NCBI GenBank assembly: GCA_036504035.1
Contig: DASXVV010000006.1
Span: 442,793 to 506,792, forward strand
From: Candidatus Deferrimicrobiaceae bacterium
GTDB taxonomy: Bacteria; Desulfobacterota; Deferrimicrobia; Deferrimicrobiales; Deferrimicrobiaceae
DNA length: 64,000 nucleotides
Reading direction: 5' to 3'
In this document: positions 49,001 to 60,484 of the stretch, piece after piece
Position numbering within the stretch: position 1 is the first letter of the stretch
How the letters are laid out: every line of letters starts with the position of its first letter
Program-made: the position numbers and the translations under genes
Notes under the pieces: model-generated
Databases searched by the model: none
Told to the model about the DNA's origin: nothing
Seen by the model: the letters and a program-made list of their open reading frames with translations, nothing else

Positions 49001-51955
49001 CTACATGCTGGTCAGGTTGAACACCATGTCGGTCACGTAGCGGTTAAACGACGGGTTCTCGACAAACTGCCTGTAGACCTCGGTGTCGTCTTTGAGCAGC
49101 GTGAGCATCACGCGGGCGAGCGCCTTGTCGTGCTCGATGCGGGCGGTATTGGGCGTGTTCTTTTTCGCGTTCTGATAAGCAGGATCGGCGGCGACCTTCG
49201 TGGCGATGTCTTCCTGGATCCGTTTCGCGACGCGGTCGGCATCGGAAAAGAGCGTTCCGAACGTCTCGTTGAACGACTTGAGGATGTTGCTCAGACGGTC
49301 CATCTCGGGTTCGGGCTTGTGCCCGCCGCCGCTGGCCGGAACCGGGCCGATCGCAGCGTCCGCATCCGGCAGTGCGATCTTCATTGCGGCCTGTTTCTCG
49401 GCGCGGTAGCTGTCCATGTCGATCGATTCGAGGATGCCCCGGGCTAGATCCACATCATTCGGCGAGGGCAGTTTCGCCACCAGGAAGTTCAGGAAGATGG
49501 AGAGCTTCTCCCACTCGGCATTGTTGTACGGAAGGATCGACGCGAGGAAATCGTAGGTGCGGGTAAACGCCTTCGCCTTCCCTTTGAAATCCACTTGCCC
49601 GTCCTCGTCGAGCTGCTGATACGCAGCCACGCAGACATCCAGCAGCGGATCGAGCGTTTCCCGGCTCTCGCCTTCCAGATACCACGCGACGAGTGTATCC
49701 ACCTGCTCCTGCGAATAAATCTGTCGGGCGTCCAGCTCGGCTTTCAGGTCGTGCAGCTTGTTCGGGTCGGTCTCCTCGCTCAGGATGGTCGTCCGGTAAT
49801 AATCCGAGAACGCCAGCGCGATCGCATCGGCGTCATTCATGAAGTCGAGCACAAAGACATCGTGCTTCTTCGGATGGGCGCGGTTCAGCCGCGATAGAGT
49901 CTGCACGGCCTTGATGCCGGACAGCGTCTTGTCGACGTACATCGTGTGGAGCAGCGGTTCGTCGTAGCCGGTCTGGAACTTGTCGGCGCAGATAAGGAAT
50001 CTATAGGGGTCTTCCCGGATCCGGTCGGCGATCTCCCCGCTCGGGAAGCCGTTGAGCGATCCTTCCGTCACCTTCGCCCCGCCGTATTCGTGCTCGCCGG
50101 AAAATGCGACAATCGGCTTGTACGGGCTCTTCCGCTCCTCGAGGCATTTCCTGATGGCGTGGTAATACTGGATAGCCCGCTCGACGCCGCTGGTCACGAC
50201 CATCGCCCGCGCCTGCCCGCCGATCTTGTTCAGCGCCAGCACCTGGTCGTGGAAATGATCGACCATGATTTCGGCCTTGAGGCCGATGGCGTAGTCGTGA
50301 CTCTCGACATACCGCCGCAACTTCTTCTGCGCACGCCGCGCATCGAACTCCGGGTCGTCCTCGATCTTCTTCACCAGCTTGTAGTAACTGTTGACCGGCG
50401 TGTAGCTCTTGAGCACGTCGAGGATGAACCCTTCCTGGATGGCCTGCTTCATCGTGTAGCTGTGGAAAGGGCGATGCGCGGTCTTCCCCTCCGGGCCGGG
50501 AACCGCTTCCCCGAACATCTCGAGCGTCTTGTTCTTCGGCGTGGCCGTGAACGCGAAGTAACTCGCATTGGTCAGCATCTTCTTCGCCAGCATCCGCTTT
50601 TCGAGCGCATCGTTGACCGTGTCTTCCGGATCGGGGTCGGCCAGCGCCTGGCTCATCGCAGCGGCGGTCTTGCCGCCCTGGCTCGAATGTGCCTCGTCGA
50701 TGAGGATCGCGAAAGTGCGATCGCGGTGCGAATCTCCGATCTCGTCGAGGATGAAGGGGAACTTCTGCACCGTGCTGATGATGATCTTCTTGCCGCCCTC
50801 GATGAACCTGCGAAGGTCGCCGGAATTCAAGGCGTGCCCGACGGTTGCTTTCACGTGCGTGAACTGTTTGATCGTGTCGCGAATCTGCTTGTCGAGTATT
50901 TTCCGATCGGTAACGACGATGACCGTGTCGAAGATGTCCTTGTCGTCTTTCTTCAGCCCGATGAGCTGGTGCGCGAGCCAGGCGATCGAGTTCGACTTCC
51001 CGCTGCCGGCGGAATGCTGGATCAGGTATCGCTTGCCGGCGCCGCTCGCCCTCACATCGGCCAACAGTTTCCGCACGAGGTCGAGCTGGTGGTACCGCGG
51101 GAAGAGCTGCTTCCGCACGACCTTCTTCGTCTTCTCATTCTTCTCTTCGACGAGCTGGGCGTAATTCTCGAGGATGTCGGTGAGTCCCTGCGGCGTCAGC
51201 AGCCGCTTCCAGAGATAATCGGTCTTGAGCCCTTCCGGATTGGGCGGATTTCCCGCGCCGTCGTTGTAACCCCGATTAAGTGGCAGGAACCAGGACGCCT
51301 TGTCCTTGAGCTCGGTGCACATCCGCACTTCGGAATCGTCGACCGCGAGATGCACCACGCACCGGCCGAACGCAAACAGCCGCTCGCGACGGTCGCGATC
51401 GCGACGATACTGCTCGACGGCATCCTCGACCGTTTGCTTGGTGAGACTGTTCTTTAACTCGAACGTGGCGATGGGGAGGCCATTGATGAAAAGGACCAGG
51501 TCGAGCGCACGCTTCGTCTCGTCGAGACTGTACCTGACCTGCCGGGTGATGCTGAACCGGTTCAGGGCATGCAGTTCGGCGGCTTTCTCGTTGCCGGGGG
51601 AAGGGGTGCCGTAAAAGAGGGCGATATCGTGCGGACCGTGCTTCACGCCGTGTCGCAACACGTCGACCACTCCCCGCTTGGCGATCTCCTTTTCCAGACG
51701 GGCGAGAAAGGCGCGGCGGGCGGGCGTGTCGGTCGTCAGTTCCAGCGCGGCGGCAACCTTGGACTGCGTCGCCTCAAGGAAGGTCCGAAGATGGACGATG
51801 TCGACGCAATAGCTCCGGTCGTAGTCCTTCGGGTCGCCGGACAGCCAGCCCGTCCCCGCGCCGGCCGGTTCCGACGTAGGCCAAGGCCGCCCGGTCATCG
51901 CGGTCACGATCAGGCTCTCAAGACCCTTTTCGCTCGTGTCGGTCGGCAATGCCAA
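49001..51955 (-). CDS. hsdR: Type I restriction enzyme HsdR subunit
   Basis: Motor and nuclease subunit of the type I restriction complex, 984 residues. The nuclease motif is ALDLVLFINGLPIATFELKN (D...ELK) near residue 165. Motor motifs are Walker A QHSAGSGKSNSIAWLAHQL near 320, motif II FAILIDEAHSSQGG, motif III YFAFTATPKNKT, and motif VI VQTLSRLNRAHP. The C-terminal 250 residues form the coupling domain. The start is TTG at 51955 after GGGAGGGG, or the second TTG at 51949. It lies downstream of hsdM-hsdS in the same direction but is separated by two other genes and a small inverted-repeat element. The protein looks intact. Confidence 0.95.
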   Translation of the reverse strand: MALPTDTSEKGLESLIVTAMTGRPWPTSEPAGAGTGWLSGDPKDYDRSYCVDIVHLRTFLEATQSKVAAALELTTDTPARRAFLARLEKEIAKRGVVDVLRHGVKHGPHDIALFYGTPSPGNEKAAELHALNRFSITRQVRYSLDETKRALDLVLFINGLPIATFELKNSLTKQTVEDAVEQYRRDRDRRERLFAFGRCVVHLAVDDSEVRMCTELKDKASWFLPLNRGYNDGAGNPPNPEGLKTDYLWKRLLTPQGLTDILENYAQLVEEKNEKTKKVVRKQLFPRYHQLDLVRKLLADVRASGAGKRYLIQHSAGSGKSNSIAWLAHQLIGLKKDDKDIFDTVIVVTDRKILDKQIRDTIKQFTHVKATVGHALNSGDLRRFIEGGKKIIISTVQKFPFILDEIGDSHRDRTFAILIDEAHSSQGGKTAAAMSQALADPDPEDTVNDALEKRMLAKKMLTNASYFAFTATPKNKTLEMFGEAVPGPEGKTAHRPFHSYTMKQAIQEGFILDVLKSYTPVNSYYKLVKKIEDDPEFDARRAQKKLRRYVESHDYAIGLKAEIMVDHFHDQVLALNKIGGQARAMVVTSGVERAIQYYHAIRKCLEERKSPYKPIVAFSGEHEYGGAKVTEGSLNGFPSGEIADRIREDPYRFLICADKFQTGYDEPLLHTMYVDKTLSGIKAVQTLSRLNRAHPKKHDVFVLDFMNDADAIALAFSDYYRTTILSEETDPNKLHDLKAELDARQIYSQEQVDTLVAWYLEGESRETLDPLLDVCVAAYQQLDEDGQVDFKGKAKAFTRTYDFLASILPYNNAEWEKLSIFLNFLVAKLPSPNDVDLARGILESIDMDSYRAEKQAAMKIALPDADAAIGPVPASGGGHKPEPEMDRLSNILKSFNETFGTLFSDADRVAKRIQEDIATKVAADPAYQNAKKNTPNTARIEHDKALARVMLTLLKDDTEVYRQFVENPSFNRYVTDMVFNLTSM

Positions 51956-52014
51956 GCCCCTCCCAAAATCAACGACCCGTCAACGAAATTTCCGGGCAAA
52001 CGGCACAACCTGGC

Positions 52015-52159
52015 CGCTTTGATAGACTCGCCTGCTATCGGGATTCTGACCCGGTCAAGTTATCAAAGCCTAACACGCTGAAAAACATAAACATGCTGTT
52101 TGTGCCTTATGGAAGTACCTTGATTAAATTGCTCGCCGGCGCGCCAATCTATCAAAGCG
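52015..52159. repeat. Short element bounded by 12-bp perfect inverted repeats
   Basis: CGCTTTGATAGA (52015-52026) and its exact complement TCTATCAAAGCG (52148-52159) bound 121 bases of non-coding, fairly AT-rich DNA. A partial third copy, TTATCAAAGC, lies near 52060. It sits between the broken AlbA_2 gene and hsdR. It could be a small non-autonomous transposable element, or a pair of binding sites upstream of hsdR. No target-site duplication was evident by eye. Confidence 0.45.
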
Positions 52160-52164
52160 CCTTT

Positions 52165-53026
52165 TCATCCCTCTCCAGACGAATCGACTAACCGCCATTG
52201 GGATCGGAATTTACTGCCCGCATTCCGAATTTTCCCTTTCCTGGCAAGTTCCGACAGCATGTTATGAACCTTGATCTTTTTTTGCTTGTCGGAAAGGACT
52301 TCGGGCAATTTGCCAAACAGGAGGTTGTCAATCGTTTCCCGATCCACAGGCCCATGCTCGCGAATCAGCGAGCGGCGTGCGTCACCGCACCCTGTTTCAA
52401 CACCTTCGCCTTGTTGAGAAAAGTCCGGTCGTCCCATCCTGCGACTTCGCCCGCCTGGCCCGGATGCTTGATGACGAATTGCTCACGCGCTTTGGCAATG
52501 GCTTCCGGATCGAGGTCGTCCAGCGTCGCCGATTCGCATCGCTCGGCCGACCAGTCGCGTCCCTTGGCCCAGATGGCCCTGGCTTTCCCGGGATGCCTGT
52601 TCAATTCTGTCGTGCTTGAGCCGACCCGGACAGAATGCTTGCCCAGAAAGGAGACCGGCTGGTTTCTTGCCGGCGAAATTTCGAACAGGACCACTCGCCC
52701 ATCCGGATGGTCACCGATATGGACCTCGAATCCCGGATTCGGATTCAGCCCCGCAGCAAGCCAGTGGAGAAGGTCCTCTGGTTGCCTTTCCCTTTTTCAG
52801 CGTAGGGATCGAACCGGGGCCCGACAACGCGATGCGTCGAGTCATCGATGCCGAACACGAGATACCCTCGGGTCTTGTTGTGCAGGCACGCGGAGTTCGC
52901 GAGGGCGGACAGATTTTCACCGATCCGTTGTGGTTCGTGGTTGTTGGCCTTGAATTCCAGCCACTCCGTTTCGGTCGGTTCCGCACGAAGACGGTCGACA
53001 AGAGCGATCAACACCCTGATATCCAT
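52165..53026 (-). pseudogene. Broken AlbA_2/schlafen-like ATP-binding protein
   Basis: The pieces of one gene lie in three frames. From the ATG at 53026, TEWLEFKANNHEPQRIGENL and ALANSACLHNKTRGYLVFGI are a typical AlbA_2 (schlafen-like) domain. At about 52776 one base is missing after GNQ; the next frame continues EDLLHWLAAGLNPNPGFEV and GRVVLFEISPARNQPVSFLG down to LNKAKVLKQGAVTHAA near 52370. The middle of the family's usual sequence (about 200 residues) is then absent, and the C-terminal RETIDNLLFGKLPEVLSDKQ to RNAGSKFRSQWRLV follows in the third frame. The intact family is found with type I restriction loci. One frameshift and one deletion make it a pseudogene. Confidence 0.85.
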
Positions 53027-53045
53027 CGTTATGCGCTCGCCTCTC

Positions 53046-53987
53046 TCACCGGTTCCAGACTTCGAGGAGCTGTCCGGCAAACTCCCGGCTGACTCGCCCC
53101 TCTCGGTCGAGCCTGACTTTCGATCCCGGACCCAAGCGCTTGATCAGGTTTGTCAGGGAGATTCGCCTCTGGTCAGCCCGCTCCAGATAGACAATAGTCG
53201 TATTTTCTCGTCCCTCTTTCCACGGCTTCAAATGCACAACGACCCCAGGAGGGGACACCAGCTTCTTTCCCCATCCTTCGTCGGATATCTGGATAATCCG
53301 ATTGCCGATTCCGATGGGACATTTACCAATAAAGGTAAATCGCTCCAACTTGTTTATTCCTGGTTTCTCCATTTGTTCAATCGCCACTTTTTCGCCGGCT
53401 TCCTGTGCCTCCCGGCTGCCTTCCGGAAGGTCCCTATCGTAAAGGTGTTCTATTCGAACCGGATCGAGTGCGAGTCGACCGCTGTTCCGGGTAACACCCT
53501 TCTTCCGGGTGCCACCGTCCGGAACTCGCGGGGGCTTGTAGATGTCTGCCAACCGCTTGAGCATTTCGAGACCAATCGGCTGAAGGCACAGCCCACGTAC
53601 GAATTCCCGGGCTGAAGCAACCGCGGTTGCTTCCGTCGTTTTGATTACGGCTTCGACGAGATTGCGCGCCGAATTTCTGGAGACATTCGCGGAACCGATG
53701 ATCGCCGTCCTGCCGATCACGAACACCTTGGCGTGAAGATTCTGAACGGTGTAGATCCGGATGCCTTGCCTCATCATCTTCTTCAATTCGGCCGGGCAGG
53801 TCTGGCCGCTCTTGACGGCCGATTCGCTGGCGTCGACGACCAGCCGACTTCCGGACGGCAGCGGCAACATGGCGCCAGCGCCCTGTCCGAAGTAGGCGAC
53901 GGCGACAGACGCTGCAGTCTTCGACCTCTTCGCCGCATCCGTGATTGTTGGCCACACATCCCGTTCAGTCAGCAATCGGGTGCTCAT
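53046..53987 (-). CDS. Phospholipase D-like protein of the type I RM locus
   Basis: A 313-residue protein with one PLD active-site motif: VQNLHAKVFVIGRTAIIGSANVSRNSA (HxK, then GSxN) near residue 83. PLD-fold proteins in restriction loci are often nucleases or helper proteins; a single motif implies that a dimer forms the active site. The N-terminus (ERDVWPTITDAAKRSKTAASVAVAYFG) is typical. The C-terminal half after residue 150 is not recognised. Its ATG overlaps the hsdS stop by four bases, which indicates co-translation with the restriction genes. Confidence 0.82.
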   Translation of the reverse strand: MSTRLLTERDVWPTITDAAKRSKTAASVAVAYFGQGAGAMLPLPSGSRLVVDASESAVKSGQTCPAELKKMMRQGIRIYTVQNLHAKVFVIGRTAIIGSANVSRNSARNLVEAVIKTTEATAVASAREFVRGLCLQPIGLEMLKRLADIYKPPRVPDGGTRKKGVTRNSGRLALDPVRIEHLYDRDLPEGSREAQEAGEKVAIEQMEKPGINKLERFTFIGKCPIGIGNRIIQISDEGWGKKLVSPPGVVVHLKPWKEGRENTTIVYLERADQRRISLTNLIKRLGPGSKVRLDREGRVSREFAGQLLEVWNR

Positions 53988-55342
53988 GCCCCGGCCTCCG
54001 AGGCTTCGTCGTCCGGATCCGCCTCGAAACCTTCCACCGCTTCGGCTTCAAGAGGTTCGGAATCCTCGACCTCGTCGGGCAGCGAGGCGGCCGCCTCGCG
54101 CACATCCAGCTTCCCGGTCACCACGTCGGCGATCAGGCGGGTGCGGTATTCGCGGAGGAGGGAGATTTCGCGCTCTGTGCGATCGAGGACAATTTGTACC
54201 GGAGCGGTTGCCTCTGCAATAAACGCTACTATGGCTTTCTGTTCTTCCTCTGGCGCGGCACATATCGCAATACTCATGAGTCGATCTTGGGTAAGTTTCG
54301 GTTGTGCAGCCCCTGTGATCCAGGGTCGATAATTAAGGGTTTCTAAGAATCCAGCCAAATATTCGATATTGCCGCGCTTGGGCTTCAAAATGTGTGCGTG
54401 GTTATTCACCCAATACTTACCGCGAGCGATTATGGCAAGCGGCAGATTGCGTAGAACAAGATTCGCTCCGTCCTCGGCGATCAGCAGCAAGTCCTCGGCG
54501 AACAGATAATCGTCCACCTTGTCAATGACACCCGACGCACCGTAATAGTCATACAGGCGCGAGATCATTCTCCCCCGTTCAACAGAATTTATTGGGATCC
54601 GCCGCGTGTTAAGGCAAGAAAACTCATTCTTCATTCGCGATAATTCCCAATGCGCCGGGATTTCGCCGAGCCAGGGGATGCCGGAATCCTTGAGCGGGAC
54701 GCTCGGGTCGAGGCCGCGGGTGACGGCGCGGTGGATGATGACCTGCTTCTGCTCAGAAAGCAGCGCGATCGTCTTCCGCTTCGCCCGGATCGCCTTCTCC
54801 AACCGCCGGTTCGCGTGATCGAGAAAACGCCCGATGGCATCCTGTTCGTCGACCGGAGGAACGGGCATCTCGGCGCGGGCCAAACGACAGTAGTCGATGT
54901 TCTGCCCTTCACGGATACCGGTGACGAAAAGCGTCAGCGCGTTGATGAAGTCTGGCGATTTGAAGAAGTGGGTGAAATAACTTTTCCGGGCACCTTCGCG
55001 CGGTGTGAGGATCGTATAGGCAGGGCTGATGATCCCTCGACAATGCGCGATTTCGATGCCTCCCTGGAATGACCGCAAACTGATGACGAAATCATCGGGT
55101 TCGACCAGTTTGAGAAGGTGCAGATCTTTCTGAGCTGTTACAGTCCGACTTCCGTAATCTTCCTTCCGCACAACTCCCTTGGTCTGCGTCGCCGCAAGCA
55201 ACGGCTCGTCGGGATAACCCTTTTGGGTCCGTTCTCGGAACAAGACTTTCATCCGACGCTGAGACCAATGCCCCGGCACCGCCCCGAGCCACGCTACCCC
55301 CGAGTCCTTGTACTCAAGGTATGGTTTGAGACCGTCGATCAC
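53984..55342 (-). CDS. hsdS: Type I restriction-modification specificity subunit HsdS
   Basis: The DNA-recognition subunit, 452 residues. There are two target recognition domains, each opened by a related phrase: DSGVAWLGAVPGHWSQRRMK near residue 15 and DSGIPWLGEIPAHWELSRMK near 230. The conserved helices that act as molecular rulers are RFLDHANRRLEKAIRAKRKT and AFIAEATAPVQIVLDRTERE. The last 40 residues are highly acidic (DSEPLEAEAVEGFEADPDDE), an extra tail. The start is the GTG at 55342 that overlaps the stop of a small gene (GTGA); the longer open frame to 55477 is a shadow. The target sequence cannot be predicted by eye. Confidence 0.94.
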   Translation of the reverse strand: MIDGLKPYLEYKDSGVAWLGAVPGHWSQRRMKVLFRERTQKGYPDEPLLAATQTKGVVRKEDYGSRTVTAQKDLHLLKLVEPDDFVISLRSFQGGIEIAHCRGIISPAYTILTPREGARKSYFTHFFKSPDFINALTLFVTGIREGQNIDYCRLARAEMPVPPVDEQDAIGRFLDHANRRLEKAIRAKRKTIALLSEQKQVIIHRAVTRGLDPSVPLKDSGIPWLGEIPAHWELSRMKNEFSCLNTRRIPINSVERGRMISRLYDYYGASGVIDKVDDYLFAEDLLLIAEDGANLVLRNLPLAIIARGKYWVNNHAHILKPKRGNIEYLAGFLETLNYRPWITGAAQPKLTQDRLMSIAICAAPEEEQKAIVAFIAEATAPVQIVLDRTEREISLLREYRTRLIADVVTGKLDVREAAASLPDEVEDSEPLEAEAVEGFEADPDDEASEAGA

Positions 55343-55464
55343 GCCTTGCTTCCCCGTCCCGCGAGCGATTGCCGCGTCATGAACCCGTTGAGCGCTTCCA
55401 GCACCGCCCGCCCTTCCGGGGCGACTTCCGGGGTGAAAACAGTCACTGTGGCACGACGGATCAT
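55339..55464 (-). CDS. Small protein between hsdM and hsdS
   Basis: A 41-residue open frame, too short to appear in standard scans, starts MIRRATVTVFTPEVAPEGRA and ends TRQSLAGRGSKA. Its ATG overlaps the hsdM stop (ATGA, 55461-55464) and its TGA overlaps the hsdS GTG (GTGA, 55339-55342), so three genes are linked by 4-base overlaps. Such exact double coupling is unlikely by chance and argues that it is translated. It may only keep ribosomes moving from hsdM to hsdS, or it may be a regulator or part of the complex. I do not recognise a family. Confidence 0.65.
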   Translation of the reverse strand: MIRRATVTVFTPEVAPEGRAVLEALNGFMTRQSLAGRGSKA

Positions 55465-57800
55465 TTTCCACCCCCAATGATCTGCTCTAGCAGCCCTTCG
55501 CTCTCCTTCTCCAGCGCCAGGATGTCGGCGCGGATTTCCTCGAGCGGGCGCAGCGGCTGCGGTTTATAGAAGTGACGGGTGAAGCTGACTTCGTAGCCGA
55601 TCTTCGTCGCCTCTTCCTTGATCCATGCGTCGGACGTGTAGGGCAGCACTTCGCGGCGAATGAATGCCTCGATGCCGCCTTCTTCGAGCAACGGCACCTG
55701 CTCGGTGTCGCGCAGGTCGCTGTCGGGCTCGTATTCGACGACGCACTTCTTCCCGTCGATCGTCGCCTCGAACAGCCCGCAAAGCGGGTCTGGCTTGACC
55801 CTGCCCGGCTTGTGGATCTTCGCGATGACGGGCGGCGCGTCCTCGTCGGAGCGACTGACTGCGCGCAGGACGAGCTTGAGCATTGCGGCGGGGACCTTCA
55901 GGTCGAGCTTTTCGAGCGCCTCGGCCACCGCCTTGCGGAACGCGTTGTGGTCTTCGAACGGCTCCCCGCCGAGCGCTTCGCGCAATTGCATCGCGAGTTC
56001 CACGAGCTGCCCGTCACGCTCCCACGTCTTCCCGTCGAGCAACTTTTTCTTTTTCTTCTCGGACAACCCCTTCTTCGCGGTGCCGTCCTCGCCTTCCTCT
56101 TCCTCGTCGTCGCCCGAACCCCATTCGGCCAGACGCTTTTCCAACGCCTTTTCGACCGAGGCAAAATCGTCGAACAGCGCGTCGCCAAATTCGTCATGGA
56201 GCTGGGCGCGCAGTTCCTCGTCGCCCGACGCGAACCGGAGCGATTCGATCGCCGGCAACGTCAACTGGCTGACCAGCCGCAACGGCCGCTCGACGGTCAC
56301 TTTCCAATAACCGAACGCCGCGTTGGGGAAGATCTTCGACTGCTCCGTTTCCTCGAACGCGAGGTAGGCATCGCAGATCCGGCGGATGTCCTCCTCGGAC
56401 AGCTCGCAATTCTTCTTGCCCAGGTTCTTGCGCAGCGGCTTGAACCACTGGCTGGCGTCGATGAGCTGCACCTGCCCCTTTCGATGGTCGGCTTTTCGGT
56501 TGCCGATCACCCAGATGTATGTGGCGATTCCGGTGTTGTAGAAGAGGTTGAGCGGCAGGGCGACGATCGCCTCGAGCCAGTCGTTCTCAATGATCCAGCG
56601 GCGGATGTTGCTCTCGCCCTGGCCCGCGTCGCCGGTGAAGAGCGACGAGCCGTTGTGCACCTCGGCGATCCGGCTGCCCAGCGGCGTCTTGTGGTTCATC
56701 TTCGCGACCATGTTGGCGAGGAAGAGCATCTGCCCGTCGCTGGAGCGGGTGACGAGCGAATATTCGTTATCTTCGTCATGGCTTACCAGGAAGCGGCCGT
56801 CGAGGATGCCGTCCTTCCCGCCCATCGCCTCGAGATCCTTCTTCCAGCTCTTGCCGTACGGTGGATTGGAGAGGAGGAAATCGAACTCCATCGCGGGAAA
56901 CGCGTCGTGGGAGAGGGTGGACCATTCGGCCCCGCCAACGATGTGGTCGGCGTTCTCGCCTTCGCCTTTGAGCAGCATGTCGGCCTTGCAGATTGCGTAC
57001 GTCTCGGGATTGATCTCCTGCCCGTAGAGGTGCGTGATGACCTCGTTGCCGCGCTCGGCCGCCAGCCCTTTCAGCGTTTCCTCCGCGACGGTCAGCATCC
57101 CGCCGGTGCCGCACGCGCCGTCGTATAGAAGGTAAGTGCCCGACCGGATCGCATCGGCAACCGGCAGGAAGATGAGGTTGGCCATCAGCTTCACCGCATC
57201 GCGCGGCGTCCAGTGTTCCCCGGCCTCTTCATTGTTATCTTCGTTGAACTTGCGGACCAGCTCCTCGAACACCGTGCCCATGGCGTGGTTGTCCATGGCG
57301 GGCTGCCGGACCGAGCCATCGCCGTTGAGGACGGGATTGGGGCTCAGGTTGATGTCGGGGTCGAGGAACTTCTCGATCAAGGTCCCTAGTGCGTCGGCCT
57401 TCGAGAGCGTGGAGATCTGGTTGCGGAACTTGAAGTTCTCGAGGATGTCCTGGACGTTCTGGGAAAAGCTGTCGAGATAGGCCTCGAAATCCTGCCGGAG
57501 TTGCTGCTGGCTGCTGCGCGACTTGAGGTCGCGGAGCGTGAACTTCGAGGTGTTGTAGAACGCCTGCCCCGCGGCCTGGCATAGCGCGGCGCGCTGCTCG
57601 GTGATGCCGGCCCGGTCAAGCATTTCCTTGGTATCGAGCACAGCCCGTTTGGTCGGTTCGAGTTCGGCGTCGAGGCGTCGGAGCACGAACATCGGCAGGA
57701 TGACGTCGGGATACTTGCCCCGCTTGAACAAATCGCGCAGGACATCGTCGGCGATGCCCCAGATGAACGAGACGATCTTGTTGTGGGTGGCCTGGTCCAA
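55461..57800 (-). CDS. hsdM: Type I restriction-modification methyltransferase HsdM
   Basis: The adenine-N6 methyltransferase subunit, 779 residues, first gene of the locus. An N-terminal domain (SFIWGIADDVLRDLFKRGKY) is followed by the SAM motif YLLYDGACGTGGMLTVAEE near residue 230 and the catalytic FDFLLSNPPYGKSWKKD near 315. EHWTPRDAVKLMANLI lies just before. The protein is longer than the usual 500 residues: from about 560 there is a charged lysine/glutamate-rich region (EEEEGEDGTAKKGLSEKKKKK) and a C-terminal part of about 200 residues that resembles the long HsdM of other type I loci. It follows the gyrB terminator, so it needs its own promoter, which I did not find with certainty. Confidence 0.95.
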   Translation of the reverse strand: MDQATHNKIVSFIWGIADDVLRDLFKRGKYPDVILPMFVLRRLDAELEPTKRAVLDTKEMLDRAGITEQRAALCQAAGQAFYNTSKFTLRDLKSRSSQQQLRQDFEAYLDSFSQNVQDILENFKFRNQISTLSKADALGTLIEKFLDPDINLSPNPVLNGDGSVRQPAMDNHAMGTVFEELVRKFNEDNNEEAGEHWTPRDAVKLMANLIFLPVADAIRSGTYLLYDGACGTGGMLTVAEETLKGLAAERGNEVITHLYGQEINPETYAICKADMLLKGEGENADHIVGGAEWSTLSHDAFPAMEFDFLLSNPPYGKSWKKDLEAMGGKDGILDGRFLVSHDEDNEYSLVTRSSDGQMLFLANMVAKMNHKTPLGSRIAEVHNGSSLFTGDAGQGESNIRRWIIENDWLEAIVALPLNLFYNTGIATYIWVIGNRKADHRKGQVQLIDASQWFKPLRKNLGKKNCELSEEDIRRICDAYLAFEETEQSKIFPNAAFGYWKVTVERPLRLVSQLTLPAIESLRFASGDEELRAQLHDEFGDALFDDFASVEKALEKRLAEWGSGDDEEEEGEDGTAKKGLSEKKKKKLLDGKTWERDGQLVELAMQLREALGGEPFEDHNAFRKAVAEALEKLDLKVPAAMLKLVLRAVSRSDEDAPPVIAKIHKPGRVKPDPLCGLFEATIDGKKCVVEYEPDSDLRDTEQVPLLEEGGIEAFIRREVLPYTSDAWIKEEATKIGYEVSFTRHFYKPQPLRPLEEIRADILALEKESEGLLEQIIGGGK

Positions 57801-57817
57801 ATCGAATCACTCCCGAT

Positions 57818-57842
57818 AAAAAAAGGGGCCTGTGGAGGCCCC
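57818..57842 (-). terminator. Terminator of gyrB
   Basis: On the minus strand GGGGCC and GGCCCC pair around TCCACA and are followed by seven T (57818-57824). It ends gyrB transcription 36 bases after the stop codon and insulates it from hsdM. Confidence 0.88.
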
Positions 57843-57877
57843 TTCAAGATTTTGCTGGTTACAGGATCGTCGCCGCC

Positions 57878-60402
<2,525 letters not shown>

Positions 60403-60407
60403 CAACG

Positions 60408-60443
60408 AAAAGGGGCCGGCGTCCCTTTACGGATACCGGCCCC
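60408..60443 (-). terminator. Terminator of dnaN
   Basis: On the minus strand GGGGCCGG and CCGGCCCC form an 8-bp stem around a 16-base loop and are followed by TTTTCGTT. It separates dnaN from gyrB transcription. Confidence 0.82.
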
Positions 60444-60484
60444 GGAGTCGATGAACCATAAAAAGTGCGGGTAAGAAAACGCGG

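Noticed and set aside
51956-52164. Search for a CRISPR array or tRNA in the spacer before hsdR
   Set aside because: Only one inverted pair of 12 bases is present; there are no regular direct repeats and no cloverleaf.
53046-53987. PLD-like gene considered as a second broken piece of the AlbA_2 gene
   Set aside because: It has its own ATG overlapping hsdS, an intact HxK...GSxN motif and a full-length open frame.
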